From: Schlesneria paludicola DSM 18645
GTDB taxonomy: Bacteria > Planctomycetota > Planctomycetia > Planctomycetales > Planctomycetaceae
DNA length: 55,608 nucleotides
Direction: 5' to 3'
Assembly (NCBI GenBank): GCA_945869955.1
Contig: CAMBQP010000009.1
Span: 1-55,608, forward strand
Below are positions 19,663 through 28,763 of this stretch, in pieces (position 1 is the first letter of the stretch; every line of letters starts with the position of its first letter). The notes under the pieces are model-generated. The model saw only the letters and a list, made by a program, of their open reading frames with translations. It did no database searches and was not told where the DNA came from. The position numbers and the translations under genes were made by a program.

Positions 19663-20245
19663 TTATCCGATGAGTGCGAACTTGGCGAGATGTAGGGCAT
19701 AAAGTTTGAGTTTGAGTTTGAAATATACTTGATCACGATACCCATAAGCCATTCGCTGCAGGGCACCGATCTTGTTATTGATTCCCTCAAGTGGCCCGCT
19801 CGAGATTCGGAAGTCATACCAGTTCAGGACACTGGGCCGATGTGCTTGCAAGGTCTTTGCCATCGTCTGTAAGACTTTAATGCCTGATTCGGTTGCGTGA
19901 TTGCACCAGTTTTTCAAAAAGCGTTCCGCAGTGATTTTGTTTGGCTGTTGCCAAAGCTGTCCGAGTTCTTCCTTGAGGTAATTCCAAAAGAGTTTGAGCG
20001 CGTTTTCGCCCTTTCCGTTTCAAATGTGCCTCGATGGATGACATCACCGCGACCGCACTTCGGACACCGATGACACCGATGACACCGATGACACCGATGA
20101 CACCGATGACACGATGACACGATGACGGTACTTCCATCTGAAGACGAAACACACCCTCTTTTTCCCAGCAACGCGTCGCTGTGTAGCCATCAACTCCAAG
20201 GGCATGATACAATCCCTGCGTGATCGTCTCGGTTCTCTTGATCAA
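19663..20245 (-). pseudogene. ISL3 transposase remnant, deleted and frameshifted
   Basis: Read on the minus strand, the first segment contains LYHALGVDGYTATRCWEKEG (transposase N-terminus), then, after a shift of frame inside a tandem repeat, CHR units leading into CPKCGRGDVIHRGTFE (the N-terminal zinc finger). Sequence then jumps directly to FLKNWCNHATESGIKVLQ and NWYDFRISSGPLEGINNKIG, the end of the DDE domain, closing with LHLAKFALIG. The region that should carry the catalytic Asp residues is missing, consistent with an internal deletion of several hundred bases. Near the C-terminus a GTTTGA hexamer is triplicated, coding KLKLKL. No functional protein is expected. Confidence 0.85.
20063..20123. 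repeat. 9-bp tandem repeat in transposase remnant
   Basis: Five perfect copies of GACACCGAT (20063-20107) followed by two 8-bp copies lacking one C (20108-20123). On the minus strand the 9-bp unit encodes Cys-His-Arg, immediately before the CPKCG zinc-finger motif; the 8-bp copies break the frame. Confidence 0.92.
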
Positions 20246-20309
20246 ATGGTTTGCAATACTGTAATCATCAGGCCGAGTTGGCTACCTTTTTCATGCGCAA
20301 CACCCTAAT

Positions 20310-20336
20310 CCGCGCACTTGGTTTGTCGTCGAACCT
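20310..20336 (-). repeat. Right terminal inverted repeat of the ISL3 element
   Basis: 27 bp, inverse of the left end with one mismatch. The retained perfection of the ends contrasts with the decayed interior. Confidence 0.9.
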
Positions 20337-20353
20337 CTTTTTGAAAGTTTGCA

Positions 20354-20656
20354 ATGAATGAAGATGCAAAAAAATTGACTGTAATTTTATTGAGTTGTAT
20401 TTGGGGTATATTTGGAGTATTAAGTTTACCTCCAATTATGATGTCTCCAATGATGTTTGATTCTGGATCGCAAGCGAATATACGAGTTTTGACTAGTTTT
20501 TGGTCATTAGTTACATTTCCTTTGGTATGTGCATTTTCGGTTTTGTTGAGTTTTTTTTGTGTGTGTTTTGAGAAGTTTGGTGTGGCGGTTTTAATAATTC
20601 TTTTGCCATTAATTAATGTTTATTTATTTTTTTGGATTATGATTATCGGGTGGTAG
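20354..20656 (+). CDS. Small AT-rich membrane protein, unknown
   Basis: A 100-residue protein with a short polar start (MNEDAKK) and about three hydrophobic helices: residues about 9-30, 47-70 and 74-97. I recognise no family. The coding strand is markedly AT-rich (long T-runs, TTT/ATT/TTA codons), unlike every neighbour, and it begins 17 bp after the right end of the ISL3 element. It was therefore probably acquired recently. No clear Shine-Dalgarno sequence is visible. It could be a small immunity-like or toxin-like membrane protein, but that is only a guess from size and composition. Confidence 0.55.
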   Translation: MNEDAKKLTVILLSCIWGIFGVLSLPPIMMSPMMFDSGSQANIRVLTSFWSLVTFPLVCAFSVLLSFFCVCFEKFGVAVLIILLPLINVYLFFWIMIIGW

Positions 20657-20732
20657 TTGGGCTGCGGTTTTCGATATCGTTCGGGAAACAAACATTGTGT
20701 GATCAGCAATCAAGTCTGCGGGGAGTAATCTC

Positions 20733-22508
20733 ATGTCCGTATCAACCGAACGTAAAAGCGTCGCTGAACAGCCGATGTACGTGGTCTGGGTGCTGATGCT
20801 TGTCGCGGCGGTCAGTCTGCTTCAGTGGGGGATCCCTACGGGGATTTATCGCCTGGTTTATGGCGTTCCAAACATCAATCACTTGTTTTCGATTCCCGTC
20901 ATCGAATATTCCAACGGGGTCTTTTGGAAAGGGCGCATCTGGTATGAAACCATGCGAGCCAGCCCCGGTAATCTCGCTGGAAAAGGGACCTTGGCGTCGT
21001 TTGACCCGGACAAGGGGGATGTGACCGAATCCAAACTTCAGGTCCCATTTCCCGCGCATGGGATGCTGGCCCAGGGAGACCGTCTCTGGATGGTCTCGGC
21101 GAATACGGTGACGTTGATTGAAGGGGAAAGCCCGGTAGAAATGAGGCCAAAACGACTATTGACCCGTTTCAGTGAGCCTTTCCTCTACGAGGACGGGTTC
21201 GCGGTGATCGATTTGATGGCACGTCCTCAACCGGCATTGCTGGTCCTCAAGAATGGTGAATGGAATGATCTTGGGGGGATTGTCATCCCTTTTGGTTTTA
21301 CCAACGCCATGATTGAGGGGAAACGCAAATTGATCTCGGTGCCGAGTCAATCGTCAACGGGGCCATCCATGATGGACATCAAAGTCGTCAATCATGAGGG
21401 GACATTGCATGTTTTCGTCTCTGAGGGATCCGTGGTCGCCTACCGGGCCGGTCTCCAGTTGGCGCCGGTGAGTGCGATCGCTCCCCAAAACGTGCCGGGA
21501 TTTGTCGATCTCAGCGATCTGTCCGAATGGGAAGTGGTCTGTTCTGTTACCTCGATTATGGGAAAAACAGGCCGGATGGGATGGAAGGCGGGGATCCTGA
21601 ATCAAGAGCCAATTGTGATTGCCACTTCCGCAGCGGCGGGAGGGGCGAATCTGTTTCAAGGAAATTCGCTGTTGGTCTATCGTAGACAAGAGGGGGGATG
21701 GGCGAAGATTGCGGAAAAAGCAACACCGGCGATCTTCAATTTATTGGCGGCCTCAGCTGGCGAGCGAGTTTATATTGCCGGGCAGTCGCTCACGCAAACA
21801 TTGCGGATCTATCGGGTCACCCCTACCGAAATTCTCCCCACAGGGGTCGTACTGAAAGCTCCCGAGACCGGGTTTCAGGAACCGCTTGTTCGATGGGCGA
21901 GAATTTATCAATGGGTCTATTGGCCAGGCCTGCTGGTGCTGGCGCTGGCGCTCAGTCGGCTGATGTCCGCCTACCTCAATTCCCGCTATCAATTTGGTTT
22001 GACTACCGTCGAGATGGCCTCGATCACCCGTCGAGGGATTGCTCGTGTGATTGATATGCTCGTCGTCTGGATACCGAACTATGCAACCACGTATTACCTC
22101 GGAATGGCTTCACAAGAACAGGTGACTCAGAACATGGACAAGATGTTTGATTCCGGCCCCGAGGGAATGATGCTCAACATGGTCTGGTTATTTGTCACCC
22201 TCATTCTCACGGGAATGGTGTATTTGTTCGTCAACAGTTTCCTGCAAGGATGGTGGGGGATCACGCTGGGGAAATGGATCTGCGGCATACGCACGGTTCG
22301 TACGACACTCCGTCCTTGCGGCTTTTTTCGAGCTTTGCTGCGTGAACTGCTGATCGTTGCGGACACCCTGTTCGGGATGACCCTGTTACCGGTTACGTTG
22401 ACAATTGCATTCAGCAGTTTCCGCCAACGGCTCGGAGATATGGTTGCGGATACCATCGTGATCCGCAAACCGATTGTGATTGCGAAAAATACCGAGAACG
22501 TTGCTTGA
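20733..22508 (+). CDS. RDD family membrane protein with large extracytoplasmic N-terminal domain
   Basis: A 591-residue membrane protein. One helix near residues 16-37 is followed by about 340 residues of soluble sequence with repeated beta-rich stretches (for example LWMVSANTVTLIEGE, PALLVLKNGEWNDLG, QSLTQTLRIYRVTP) that look like a beta-propeller or similar sensor. After a helix near 390-412 comes a C-terminal RDD domain: TRRGIARVIDMLVVWIPNY has the Arg and Asp positions of the first RDD helix, and GITLGKWICGIRTVRTTLRPC plus FSSFRQRLGDMVADTIVIRK are the usual later blocks. GGGGAG lies upstream of the ATG at 20733. RDD proteins have been linked to ion exchange in some bacteria; function here is unknown. 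Confidence 0.86.
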   Translation: MSVSTERKSVAEQPMYVVWVLMLVAAVSLLQWGIPTGIYRLVYGVPNINHLFSIPVIEYSNGVFWKGRIWYETMRASPGNLAGKGTLASFDPDKGDVTESKLQVPFPAHGMLAQGDRLWMVSANTVTLIEGESPVEMRPKRLLTRFSEPFLYEDGFAVIDLMARPQPALLVLKNGEWNDLGGIVIPFGFTNAMIEGKRKLISVPSQSSTGPSMMDIKVVNHEGTLHVFVSEGSVVAYRAGLQLAPVSAIAPQNVPGFVDLSDLSEWEVVCSVTSIMGKTGRMGWKAGILNQEPIVIATSAAAGGANLFQGNSLLVYRRQEGGWAKIAEKATPAIFNLLAASAGERVYIAGQSLTQTLRIYRVTPTEILPTGVVLKAPETGFQEPLVRWARIYQWVYWPGLLVLALALSRLMSAYLNSRYQFGLTTVEMASITRRGIARVIDMLVVWIPNYATTYYLGMASQEQVTQNMDKMFDSGPEGMMLNMVWLFVTLILTGMVYLFVNSFLQGWWGITLGKWICGIRTVRTTLRPCGFFRALLRELLIVADTLFGMTLLPVTLTIAFSSFRQRLGDMVADTIVIRKPIVIAKNTENVA

Positions 22509-22613
22509 GGCCGGATCCGGGCAAACAAGATTCAGGGGGGCTGCAGCGAGGCGTGGTGTTTCCATTGGGACCCAACGCAATTTTGTTTACATCCCGTCAG
22601 AGCTGACATCGCG

Positions 22614-23369
22614 TCAGAACGATTTTGCTGGCTTCTCCTCCTTTTTCCGCTTTTGATAGTCAGCAAGGATCCCCTCGGGGTCATCTTGAAAAGCGTCCCG
22701 GCAACCGGTGCAGCAGACGTAGTAAGTCTTCCCTTTGTATGTCACCGAAATGGTACCAAGGCCACCCGTGACGACACATTCCGGCCCCGAGTTTCCTGCA
22801 ACGGCCAACCGTGTTCCGTTTCGCTGATAGCCGATTTCAGCGACACGAGTGTAAAACGACTGTTGCTCGGGACGTTTTTCCAGCAGCACTGTGACCCGAT
22901 TTTCATTTAAAATCGCCAAAGTGACTCGATGGACTTCCGCCTGATCCTTGGTCGCAGATTCGAGCACGAGTCGTTTTTCTTCGATCTTGCCGTAATGCAT
23001 TCGTGTCGAATCATCCACCAGCGTTACGGCCAGGGTATAGTGTTTTTCCGCTTCGTCGAAACCCAGTAACGCCGACTTCCAGTATTTCCCGGCGTCAACG
23101 TTCCAGCGAATACCCCGGCTTTTGGGTTTCAGTTCCCACAGCGATTCCGCTCGCTCCTGCCACGCCCCGATCTGTGACCCTCGTTTGGGTTGTCCCACCC
23201 CACGCCAGCCACCCACCAGCGTTTGAAACTCGTGAAGTGCCGAGATCGCTGCCGAGCGGTTCGCTTCAGGAGGAGCTTCGTCGGCAAACAGCGTGAACGT
23301 GATTGCTACGGAAAGCAGGCAGAGGCTGATTAGAGCCAGTATTCGATGAGCGAAAACAGGAAACGACAT
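22614..23369 (-). CDS. Secreted protein with C-terminal YHS-like metal-binding domain
   Basis: A 251-residue exported protein. The ATG at 23369 starts a signal peptide (FAHRILALISLCLLSVAITF) ending near ADEAPP. The middle (about 40-190) is a beta-rich domain of unknown family containing FQTLVGGWRGVGQP and an ALLGFDEAEKHYTLAV segment, resembling lipocalin-like 'DUF1579-type' folds. The C-terminus has GPECVVTGGLGTISVTYKGKTYYVCCTGCRDAFQDDPEGIL, a YHS-type module with CxxC-like cysteines that may bind copper or another metal. It is divergent from nothing and ends 105 bp from the RDD gene, convergent with it. Role unknown. Confidence 0.8.
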   Translation of the reverse strand: MSFPVFAHRILALISLCLLSVAITFTLFADEAPPEANRSAAISALHEFQTLVGGWRGVGQPKRGSQIGAWQERAESLWELKPKSRGIRWNVDAGKYWKSALLGFDEAEKHYTLAVTLVDDSTRMHYGKIEEKRLVLESATKDQAEVHRVTLAILNENRVTVLLEKRPEQQSFYTRVAEIGYQRNGTRLAVAGNSGPECVVTGGLGTISVTYKGKTYYVCCTGCRDAFQDDPEGILADYQKRKKEEKPAKSF

Positions 23370-23427
23370 GGGTGACTCCCGATTCAAGGGGATTCCTTCA
23401 AATCAAATCAATTCCATTCAGGGAAAA

Positions 23428-23856
<429 letters not shown>

Positions 23857-23933
23857 CAGAGACTTTACGGAACAGAGGCTGCCGAAGATAGGGGACCTGT
23901 CAGAATCGCTGTTTTTGCTGCTTTGGCCACGGC

Positions 23934-25013
23934 CTACAAATAGGGGGTCAGTCCCTGTGCCTCGATGGCCGCGATCAGTTTTTTCAGGGCATTTTCATCC
24001 TGTTTATCCGCTACCAGCGTGGCTGTCGGGGTATGGACGATAATTAAATCGTTGACACCGATCGTGGCAATCAAATGATCCTCGCGCGTGCGGATGATGC
24101 AATCGGTGGTGTCGACGACACAACACAAGCCATTGGTCGTGTTTCCCTGCCGATCTGCGGGGAAGAGTCGGGGAAGGGCTTGCCAGCTGCCGACATCGTC
24201 CCACTCAAACGGGGCTTCCAGCACGCGGACCTGCTTCGAGGCTCGTTCCAGCACGGCACAGTCGATCGAAATCGACGGCATTTTGGGAAATTCGACTTCG
24301 AGAGTTTCCTGCCAGCGGTCCGTGCCGATCGCGGGACGAATTCGTTCCAGGCAATCGGTAATTTCCGGCGAAAATTCTTTTAAGGCATCCAGAATGGTTT
24401 GCGCCCGCCAGACGAAAATGCCGCAATTCCAATAGAATTCGCCCGAGTTCACGAATTCGGTCGCTTTCGTCAGGTCTGGCTTTTCCCGGAAACTCGTGAC
24501 GCGATAAACCGGGCACAACTTCGACTCGATCCGCTCACCACGCTGAATATAACCAAATCCGGTCGAGGGATATTCGGGTTCGATCCCAAACAGGACCAGC
24601 GTCGAGGGGTCTTCGCCAATGACTCGAGTCGCTTCAGCAATCGCTTCCTGAAATTTGCTCGTCGGGCTGATGACGTGATCGGCAGGCATCACCAGCATCA
24701 TGGCGTCGGGGTCGTTGGCGAGCAATTGGATTGCGGCCAACCCAACGCAGGGAGCGGTATTCCGACCACACGGTTCCACCAGAATCTGGTTCGCAGGGAC
24801 GTCCGGCAACTGCCTGGCTGTTTCGACCGCGTGCGCGGCACCGGTCACAATCCAGGTCCGATCGACCGGTATTGCAGGCTGAGACCGATCCGAGGCCTGC
24901 TGAATCAGCGTCTGATTGCCCGTCATTTGCAAAAACTGTTTTGGCAAATGACGTCGACTTTGAGGCCAAAATCGGGTTCCCGAACCACCCGCCATGATGA
25001 CTGCCTGCAACAT
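23934..25013 (-). CDS. manC: Mannose-1-phosphate guanylyltransferase
   Basis: A 359-residue nucleotidyltransferase forming GDP-mannose from mannose-1-phosphate and GTP. The start MLQAVIMAGGSGTRFWPQSR has the classic GGSGTRxWPxSR nucleotide-binding loop, followed by PKQFLQMTGNQTLIQQ, VEPCGRNTAPCVGLAA, MPADHVI, STGFGYIQRG and FREKPDL, all diagnostic of GDP-mannose pyrophosphorylases. It ends at the nucleotidyltransferase domain with no phosphomannose isomerase extension, so it is the single-function form. The divergent neighbour is a phosphohexomutase that could supply mannose-1-phosphate, and the two probably share regulation through the 238-bp gap. Confidence 0.93.
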   Translation of the reverse strand: MLQAVIMAGGSGTRFWPQSRRHLPKQFLQMTGNQTLIQQASDRSQPAIPVDRTWIVTGAAHAVETARQLPDVPANQILVEPCGRNTAPCVGLAAIQLLANDPDAMMLVMPADHVISPTSKFQEAIAEATRVIGEDPSTLVLFGIEPEYPSTGFGYIQRGERIESKLCPVYRVTSFREKPDLTKATEFVNSGEFYWNCGIFVWRAQTILDALKEFSPEITDCLERIRPAIGTDRWQETLEVEFPKMPSISIDCAVLERASKQVRVLEAPFEWDDVGSWQALPRLFPADRQGNTTNGLCCVVDTTDCIIRTREDHLIATIGVNDLIIVHTPTATLVADKQDENALKKLIAAIEAQGLTPYL

Positions 25014-25251
25014 TCCGATTCCGCCCCTGATTAAATCTCGTGAATAGTTTCGACTCAGCGCACAGGAATGATACTCGAAACAGAAACAATTGGGGATTCT
25101 CGCGGCGAGATTCTTGCGGTCGATCACCAACCGGGATCAAGTGCGATCCTGATTCCTGGTTGTTACAATCCGGCCGCGATCTCTTCGATCCGACCGGCGT
25201 ACGCAACAGTTTTTCCCACCAGCAGACAATATGAATTTGAGGTAATGACGG

Positions 25252-27129
25252 ATGTCGATTGACAAGAATTCCCGCAATGAAACGGCAAATCAGGCCATTA
25301 TCGCGGCCGTGCAAGCGGGAAAACTGACGGCCGCTTCCGGACAGAATATCAATCGCTGGTTGACCGAGTCTTACTATGTCCGTTACCGAACGCAGTTACT
25401 GGAATTGATCGAACAATCGGCATTTGATGAGCTGGATCGTCTCTTCTGGGAGCGGATTCCGTTTGGTACGGGTGGCCGACGGGGCCCCATGAGTGAATTT
25501 GGTTCCGCGACCATTAATGCCCGGACCATTGCCGAATCCGCCAACGGCTTGGCGATCTATGCTCAACGCGTTGCTCAAACCGAGAGACTGCAAAATCAGG
25601 GTGCAGACCCTCTTCGAGCCGTCATTGCCCGGGATACCCGGCATCGGTCTTTGGAGTTTGCCAAGCTCACAGCCACCATCCTGGCGGCACAGGGGTTTGT
25701 GGTCTACTTCTTTCCCGATCCCCGCGCAACGCCAGAGCTGTCGTTCGCCGTCCGGAATCTCCATTGCCAGATCGGGGTGATGATTTCGGCTTCACACAAT
25801 CCCCCCAGTGATAATGGATTCAAAGCGTACTGGAATACGGGTGGCCAAGTCCTTCCTCCCCACGATCAGGGGATCATCGGGTGTGTTGATGCCAGCGAAG
25901 AGATCCCCACCGTTGATTTTGATGACGCCGTAAAAACCGGGAAGATCATCCTGATTTCCACCGCGACTGCCGCCGGCGGTGTGGATGTCGACGGACCTTA
26001 TGTCAGGGCGGTCTGTTCCTTGAGCCTCTCGACCGCTCGCGGAATTCGGGCCTTGTATACGCCCATGCACGGTGTCGGGGAATCTTCGATTTATCAAGTC
26101 GTGGTCCAGGCAGGCTTTTCACACGTCGATCTCTTCGAACCTCAGCGATTTCCGGACGGAAGTTTCCCCAACGTCCCCGACCACCTCCCGAACCCCGAGC
26201 GTCCACAGGCTTTGCAGACGGCGATCGATTTCGCTCGTGAGCAGCGGCACGATTTGGTTCTCGCCTCGGATCCCGATGCCGATCGACTGGCAGTCGCGGT
26301 CCGGACTGCGGGTGATCAGTTCCTCTGTTTGACCGGCAACCAACTGGGTGCCCTGTTGGCCGATTATGTGCTTTCCCGTCGTGCTGCGGCCGGGACCTTG
26401 TCACCTCAGCATTTTCTCGTGGAAACGCTGGTCACGACACCGCTGATCGAGGCGATTGGAAGGGCAGCAGGCGTGCGCGTGATTCGGGACCTGCTGGTCG
26501 GATTCAAACATATCGCCGCCGCCGTTGATGCCAATGGTCCCGACAAATTTGTCTTTGCAGCGGAAGAGTCTGTCGGGTACCTGGCGGGTGAATATTGCCG
26601 TGATAAAGATGCGTCCGTCGCAGCGCTGTTTGTGCTCGAACTGGCCAGCGAGCTGCAATTACAGGGAAAAACTCTGGTCGATCGGCTGGAGGAAATCTAC
26701 CTGCAGCATGGGTATTACCATGAATCTCAGTTCGTACAAGTCTGTCCGGGGGCCTCGGGGAGCGAGCAAATTTCGAGGATGATGCTGGCGCTGCGAGAGC
26801 AAACCCCGGCCAGATTGGGCCAGATTGTTTTTGAATCGGCCAGCGATTATCAGCGGCACGAGATACGATCGCTCCCCTCAAACACGGTCCAAGCCCCGTT
26901 ACCACATCCATCAGGTGACCTGCTGATCATGCAGGGGAAATCAGGAGCTTGCCGAGTTTCTTTGGCGGGTCGGCCCTCGGGAACCGAACCCAAGATCAAG
27001 TTCTATCTGTTTGCCAATACGCCCGCCGATTTACCGCTCGCCGAGGCCCGGCCAATGGCGGAAAATGCCCTGCGTGAACTCGAATCCGAGCTGAAGCGTT
27101 GGCTGGTATCGGCGGTCGAGCAGGCTTAG
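25252..27129 (+). CDS. Phosphohexomutase (phosphoglucomutase/phosphomannomutase)
   Basis: A 625-residue alpha-D-phosphohexomutase interconverting hexose-1- and hexose-6-phosphates. Domain order is normal: FGTGGRRGPM (sugar-phosphate loop), ISASHNPPSDNG with phosphorylated S181, the metal-binding loop SDPDADR at 339-345, the AAEESVGYLAGEY sugar-recognition loop and the C-terminal GRPSGTEPKIKFYL phosphate-binding loop. At about 625 residues it belongs to the longer PgcA-like group rather than the 450-residue ManB/AlgC group, so glucose may be preferred over mannose. It is divergent from manC, which argues for GDP-mannose supply. ATG at 25252 (MSIDKNS). Confidence 0.92.
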   Translation: MSIDKNSRNETANQAIIAAVQAGKLTAASGQNINRWLTESYYVRYRTQLLELIEQSAFDELDRLFWERIPFGTGGRRGPMSEFGSATINARTIAESANGLAIYAQRVAQTERLQNQGADPLRAVIARDTRHRSLEFAKLTATILAAQGFVVYFFPDPRATPELSFAVRNLHCQIGVMISASHNPPSDNGFKAYWNTGGQVLPPHDQGIIGCVDASEEIPTVDFDDAVKTGKIILISTATAAGGVDVDGPYVRAVCSLSLSTARGIRALYTPMHGVGESSIYQVVVQAGFSHVDLFEPQRFPDGSFPNVPDHLPNPERPQALQTAIDFAREQRHDLVLASDPDADRLAVAVRTAGDQFLCLTGNQLGALLADYVLSRRAAAGTLSPQHFLVETLVTTPLIEAIGRAAGVRVIRDLLVGFKHIAAAVDANGPDKFVFAAEESVGYLAGEYCRDKDASVAALFVLELASELQLQGKTLVDRLEEIYLQHGYYHESQFVQVCPGASGSEQISRMMLALREQTPARLGQIVFESASDYQRHEIRSLPSNTVQAPLPHPSGDLLIMQGKSGACRVSLAGRPSGTEPKIKFYLFANTPADLPLAEARPMAENALRELESELKRWLVSAVEQA

Positions 27130-27153
27130 CAGAGACTCCATTCAGGATTTCAG

Positions 27154-27198
27154 CACCCGGTTCAAAACCACTTGGTTCAAAAGCACCCGTTTCAAACC
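27154..27198. repeat. Three 15-bp imperfect tandem repeats between convergent genes
   Basis: Units CACCCGGTTCAAAAC, CACTTGGTTCAAAAG and CACCCGTTTCAAACC lie in tandem. The third unit contains the stop codon of the aldehyde dehydrogenase gene (minus strand), so the array fills most of the gap between the two convergent genes. Confidence 0.75.
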
Positions 27199-28763
27199 TG
27201 AAACTCGATCCCCTGGGCCAACGGAAGCTCACGAGAATAGTTAATCGTGTTGGTCGTGCGCCGCATATAGGCCTTCCAACTGTCTGATCCGGATTCACGT
27301 CCACCACCCGTGGCCTTTTCCCCGCCAAAGGCTCCACCAATCTCGGCACCACTGGGGCCGACGTTGACATTGACAATCCCACAATCGGATCCTGCCGCGG
27401 AACAGAATTGCTCGGCCTCACGTAAATCGTTGGTCATCATGGAAGAGGCAAGTCCCTGCGGGACCTCGTTATGAATGGAGATCGCTTCTTCCAGCGTTTT
27501 GTATCGCAAGACATATAAAATTGGGGCGAACGTTTCTTCCCGAACGACACTCCCTTGAAACGTCTGACCGGGGGGCGAATTGATGGGCGAGGATAAGCGG
27601 AAGTCGACCAGCGCGGGTCGAACATAGACGCCCCCTTTGGGGACGCCGTCATAGATGCGGTCCCCCCCATGTACGATTCCCCCTTCCGCTGCCGCCCGCT
27701 TCAATGCGGCGGTCATTGCGGTCCCAGATCGCTCATCGATTAAAGGGCCGACCAATGTCTGGGATTCAAGCGGATTGCCGATGGGAAGTCGTGCATAGAT
27801 TGCCGCCAGACGGTGAATCAAGTCATCCGCCACGCTCTCGTGCACGATCAGTCGTCTCAAGCTGGTGCAACGTTGGCCACAGGTACCCACCGCCGAAAAG
27901 ACGATGGCTCGTGTGGTCAGTTCGATATCGGCCGATTCGGTGACGATCATCCCGTTGTTTCCGCCCAGTTCCAACAAGGATCTCCCCAGGCGCGCAGCGA
28001 CTTTCTGTGCGACACTTCGGCCCATTTCCGTCGAACCTGTCGCGGAAATCAGGGGCAATTCCCGCGACTCGGCCAGTTTTTCTCCTACATTCCGTAAACC
28101 GATGATCACCGACGAGACCGCTGGGGGAATGGCGGGCATTTCTCGCAATACCGAGGCGACAACCTCTTGGCAGGCGAGGGCGCAGAGCGGAGTTTTCTCG
28201 GACGGTTTCCAGACGACGGGGTCACCACAGACCCAGGCCAGTGCTGCATTCCAGGCCCAGACTGCCATGGGAAAATTAAATGCGGTGATCACACCAATCG
28301 GACCGAGCGGATGCCATTGTTCGGCCAAGCGATGCAACGGGCGTTCGCTTGCAATCGTCAGTCCATGCAGTTGGCGACTGAGTCCCACAGCAAAGTCACA
28401 GATATCGATCACTTCCTGAACTTCACCCAGAGCTTCCTGAGTTATCTTTCCCACCTCCCAGGAAATCAAAGCCGCCAGATCCACCTTGCGCTCGCGAAAC
28501 CGATTACCGACTCGCCTGACAAACTCACCCCGCTGCGGGGCCGGTACCATTCGCCAGGTCATGAACGCCGCTTGAGCCGCCGACAACACCCGAGGAACCT
28601 CGGTGGACGCAGCGACTTGGATCGAAGCGAGGATCGAGCCGTCCACTGGAGACCTGCTGATCAAGGTTTCCTCCGACCCATTTTGTTTTAAGGGTCCAAT
28701 CCCGACTGCGGACAACTCTTCTGATAAACCGAGCCGTTCCAGCAGGTGTTGGTTTTTTCCCAT
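27192..28763 (-). CDS. Aldehyde dehydrogenase, ALDH7-like (aminoadipate semialdehyde / piperideine-6-carboxylate type)
   Basis: A 523-residue NAD(P)-dependent aldehyde dehydrogenase. The cofactor fold has ITAFNFPMAVWAWNAALAWVCGDPVVWKPSEKTPL, the catalytic Glu lies in LLELGGNNGMIV, and the catalytic Cys is C299 in VGTCGQRCTSLRR. The GGNN and TCGQRCTSLRR wording, plus LPLAQGIEFQV at the C-terminus, place it with ALDH7 (antiquitin/AmaB), which oxidises alpha-aminoadipate semialdehyde in lysine catabolism. No other lysine-pathway gene is adjacent, so the substrate is inferred only. ATG at 28763 starts MGKNQHLL. Its 3' end runs into a 15-bp repeat array. Confidence 0.9.
   Translation of the reverse strand: MGKNQHLLERLGLSEELSAVGIGPLKQNGSEETLISRSPVDGSILASIQVAASTEVPRVLSAAQAAFMTWRMVPAPQRGEFVRRVGNRFRERKVDLAALISWEVGKITQEALGEVQEVIDICDFAVGLSRQLHGLTIASERPLHRLAEQWHPLGPIGVITAFNFPMAVWAWNAALAWVCGDPVVWKPSEKTPLCALACQEVVASVLREMPAIPPAVSSVIIGLRNVGEKLAESRELPLISATGSTEMGRSVAQKVAARLGRSLLELGGNNGMIVTESADIELTTRAIVFSAVGTCGQRCTSLRRLIVHESVADDLIHRLAAIYARLPIGNPLESQTLVGPLIDERSGTAMTAALKRAAAEGGIVHGGDRIYDGVPKGGVYVRPALVDFRLSSPINSPPGQTFQGSVVREETFAPILYVLRYKTLEEAISIHNEVPQGLASSMMTNDLREAEQFCSAAGSDCGIVNVNVGPSGAEIGGAFGGEKATGGGRESGSDSWKAYMRRTTNTINYSRELPLAQGIEFQV

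Larger units (their letters stand above)
19621..20336. mobile_element. Internally deleted ISL3-family insertion sequence (716 bp)
   Basis: Ends are 27-bp inverted repeats differing at one position: AGGTTCAACGACAAACCAAG... at 19621-19647 and its complement at 20310-20336. Inside, on the minus strand, are the N-terminal start, zinc-finger motif and C-terminal end of an ISL3-type transposase without the catalytic core, so the element is about half the usual ISL3 length and cannot move by itself. No clear 8-bp target duplication is seen in the flanks. It separates ggt from an AT-rich orphan gene. Confidence 0.85.

Noticed and set aside
20063-20123. Possible CRISPR array
   Set aside because: Units are 8-9 bp without spacers, inside a transposase remnant; this is a simple tandem repeat.
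24399-25034. Plus-strand open frame of 211 codons opposite manC
   Set aside because: Antisense shadow of a strong manC match; no start context or family.
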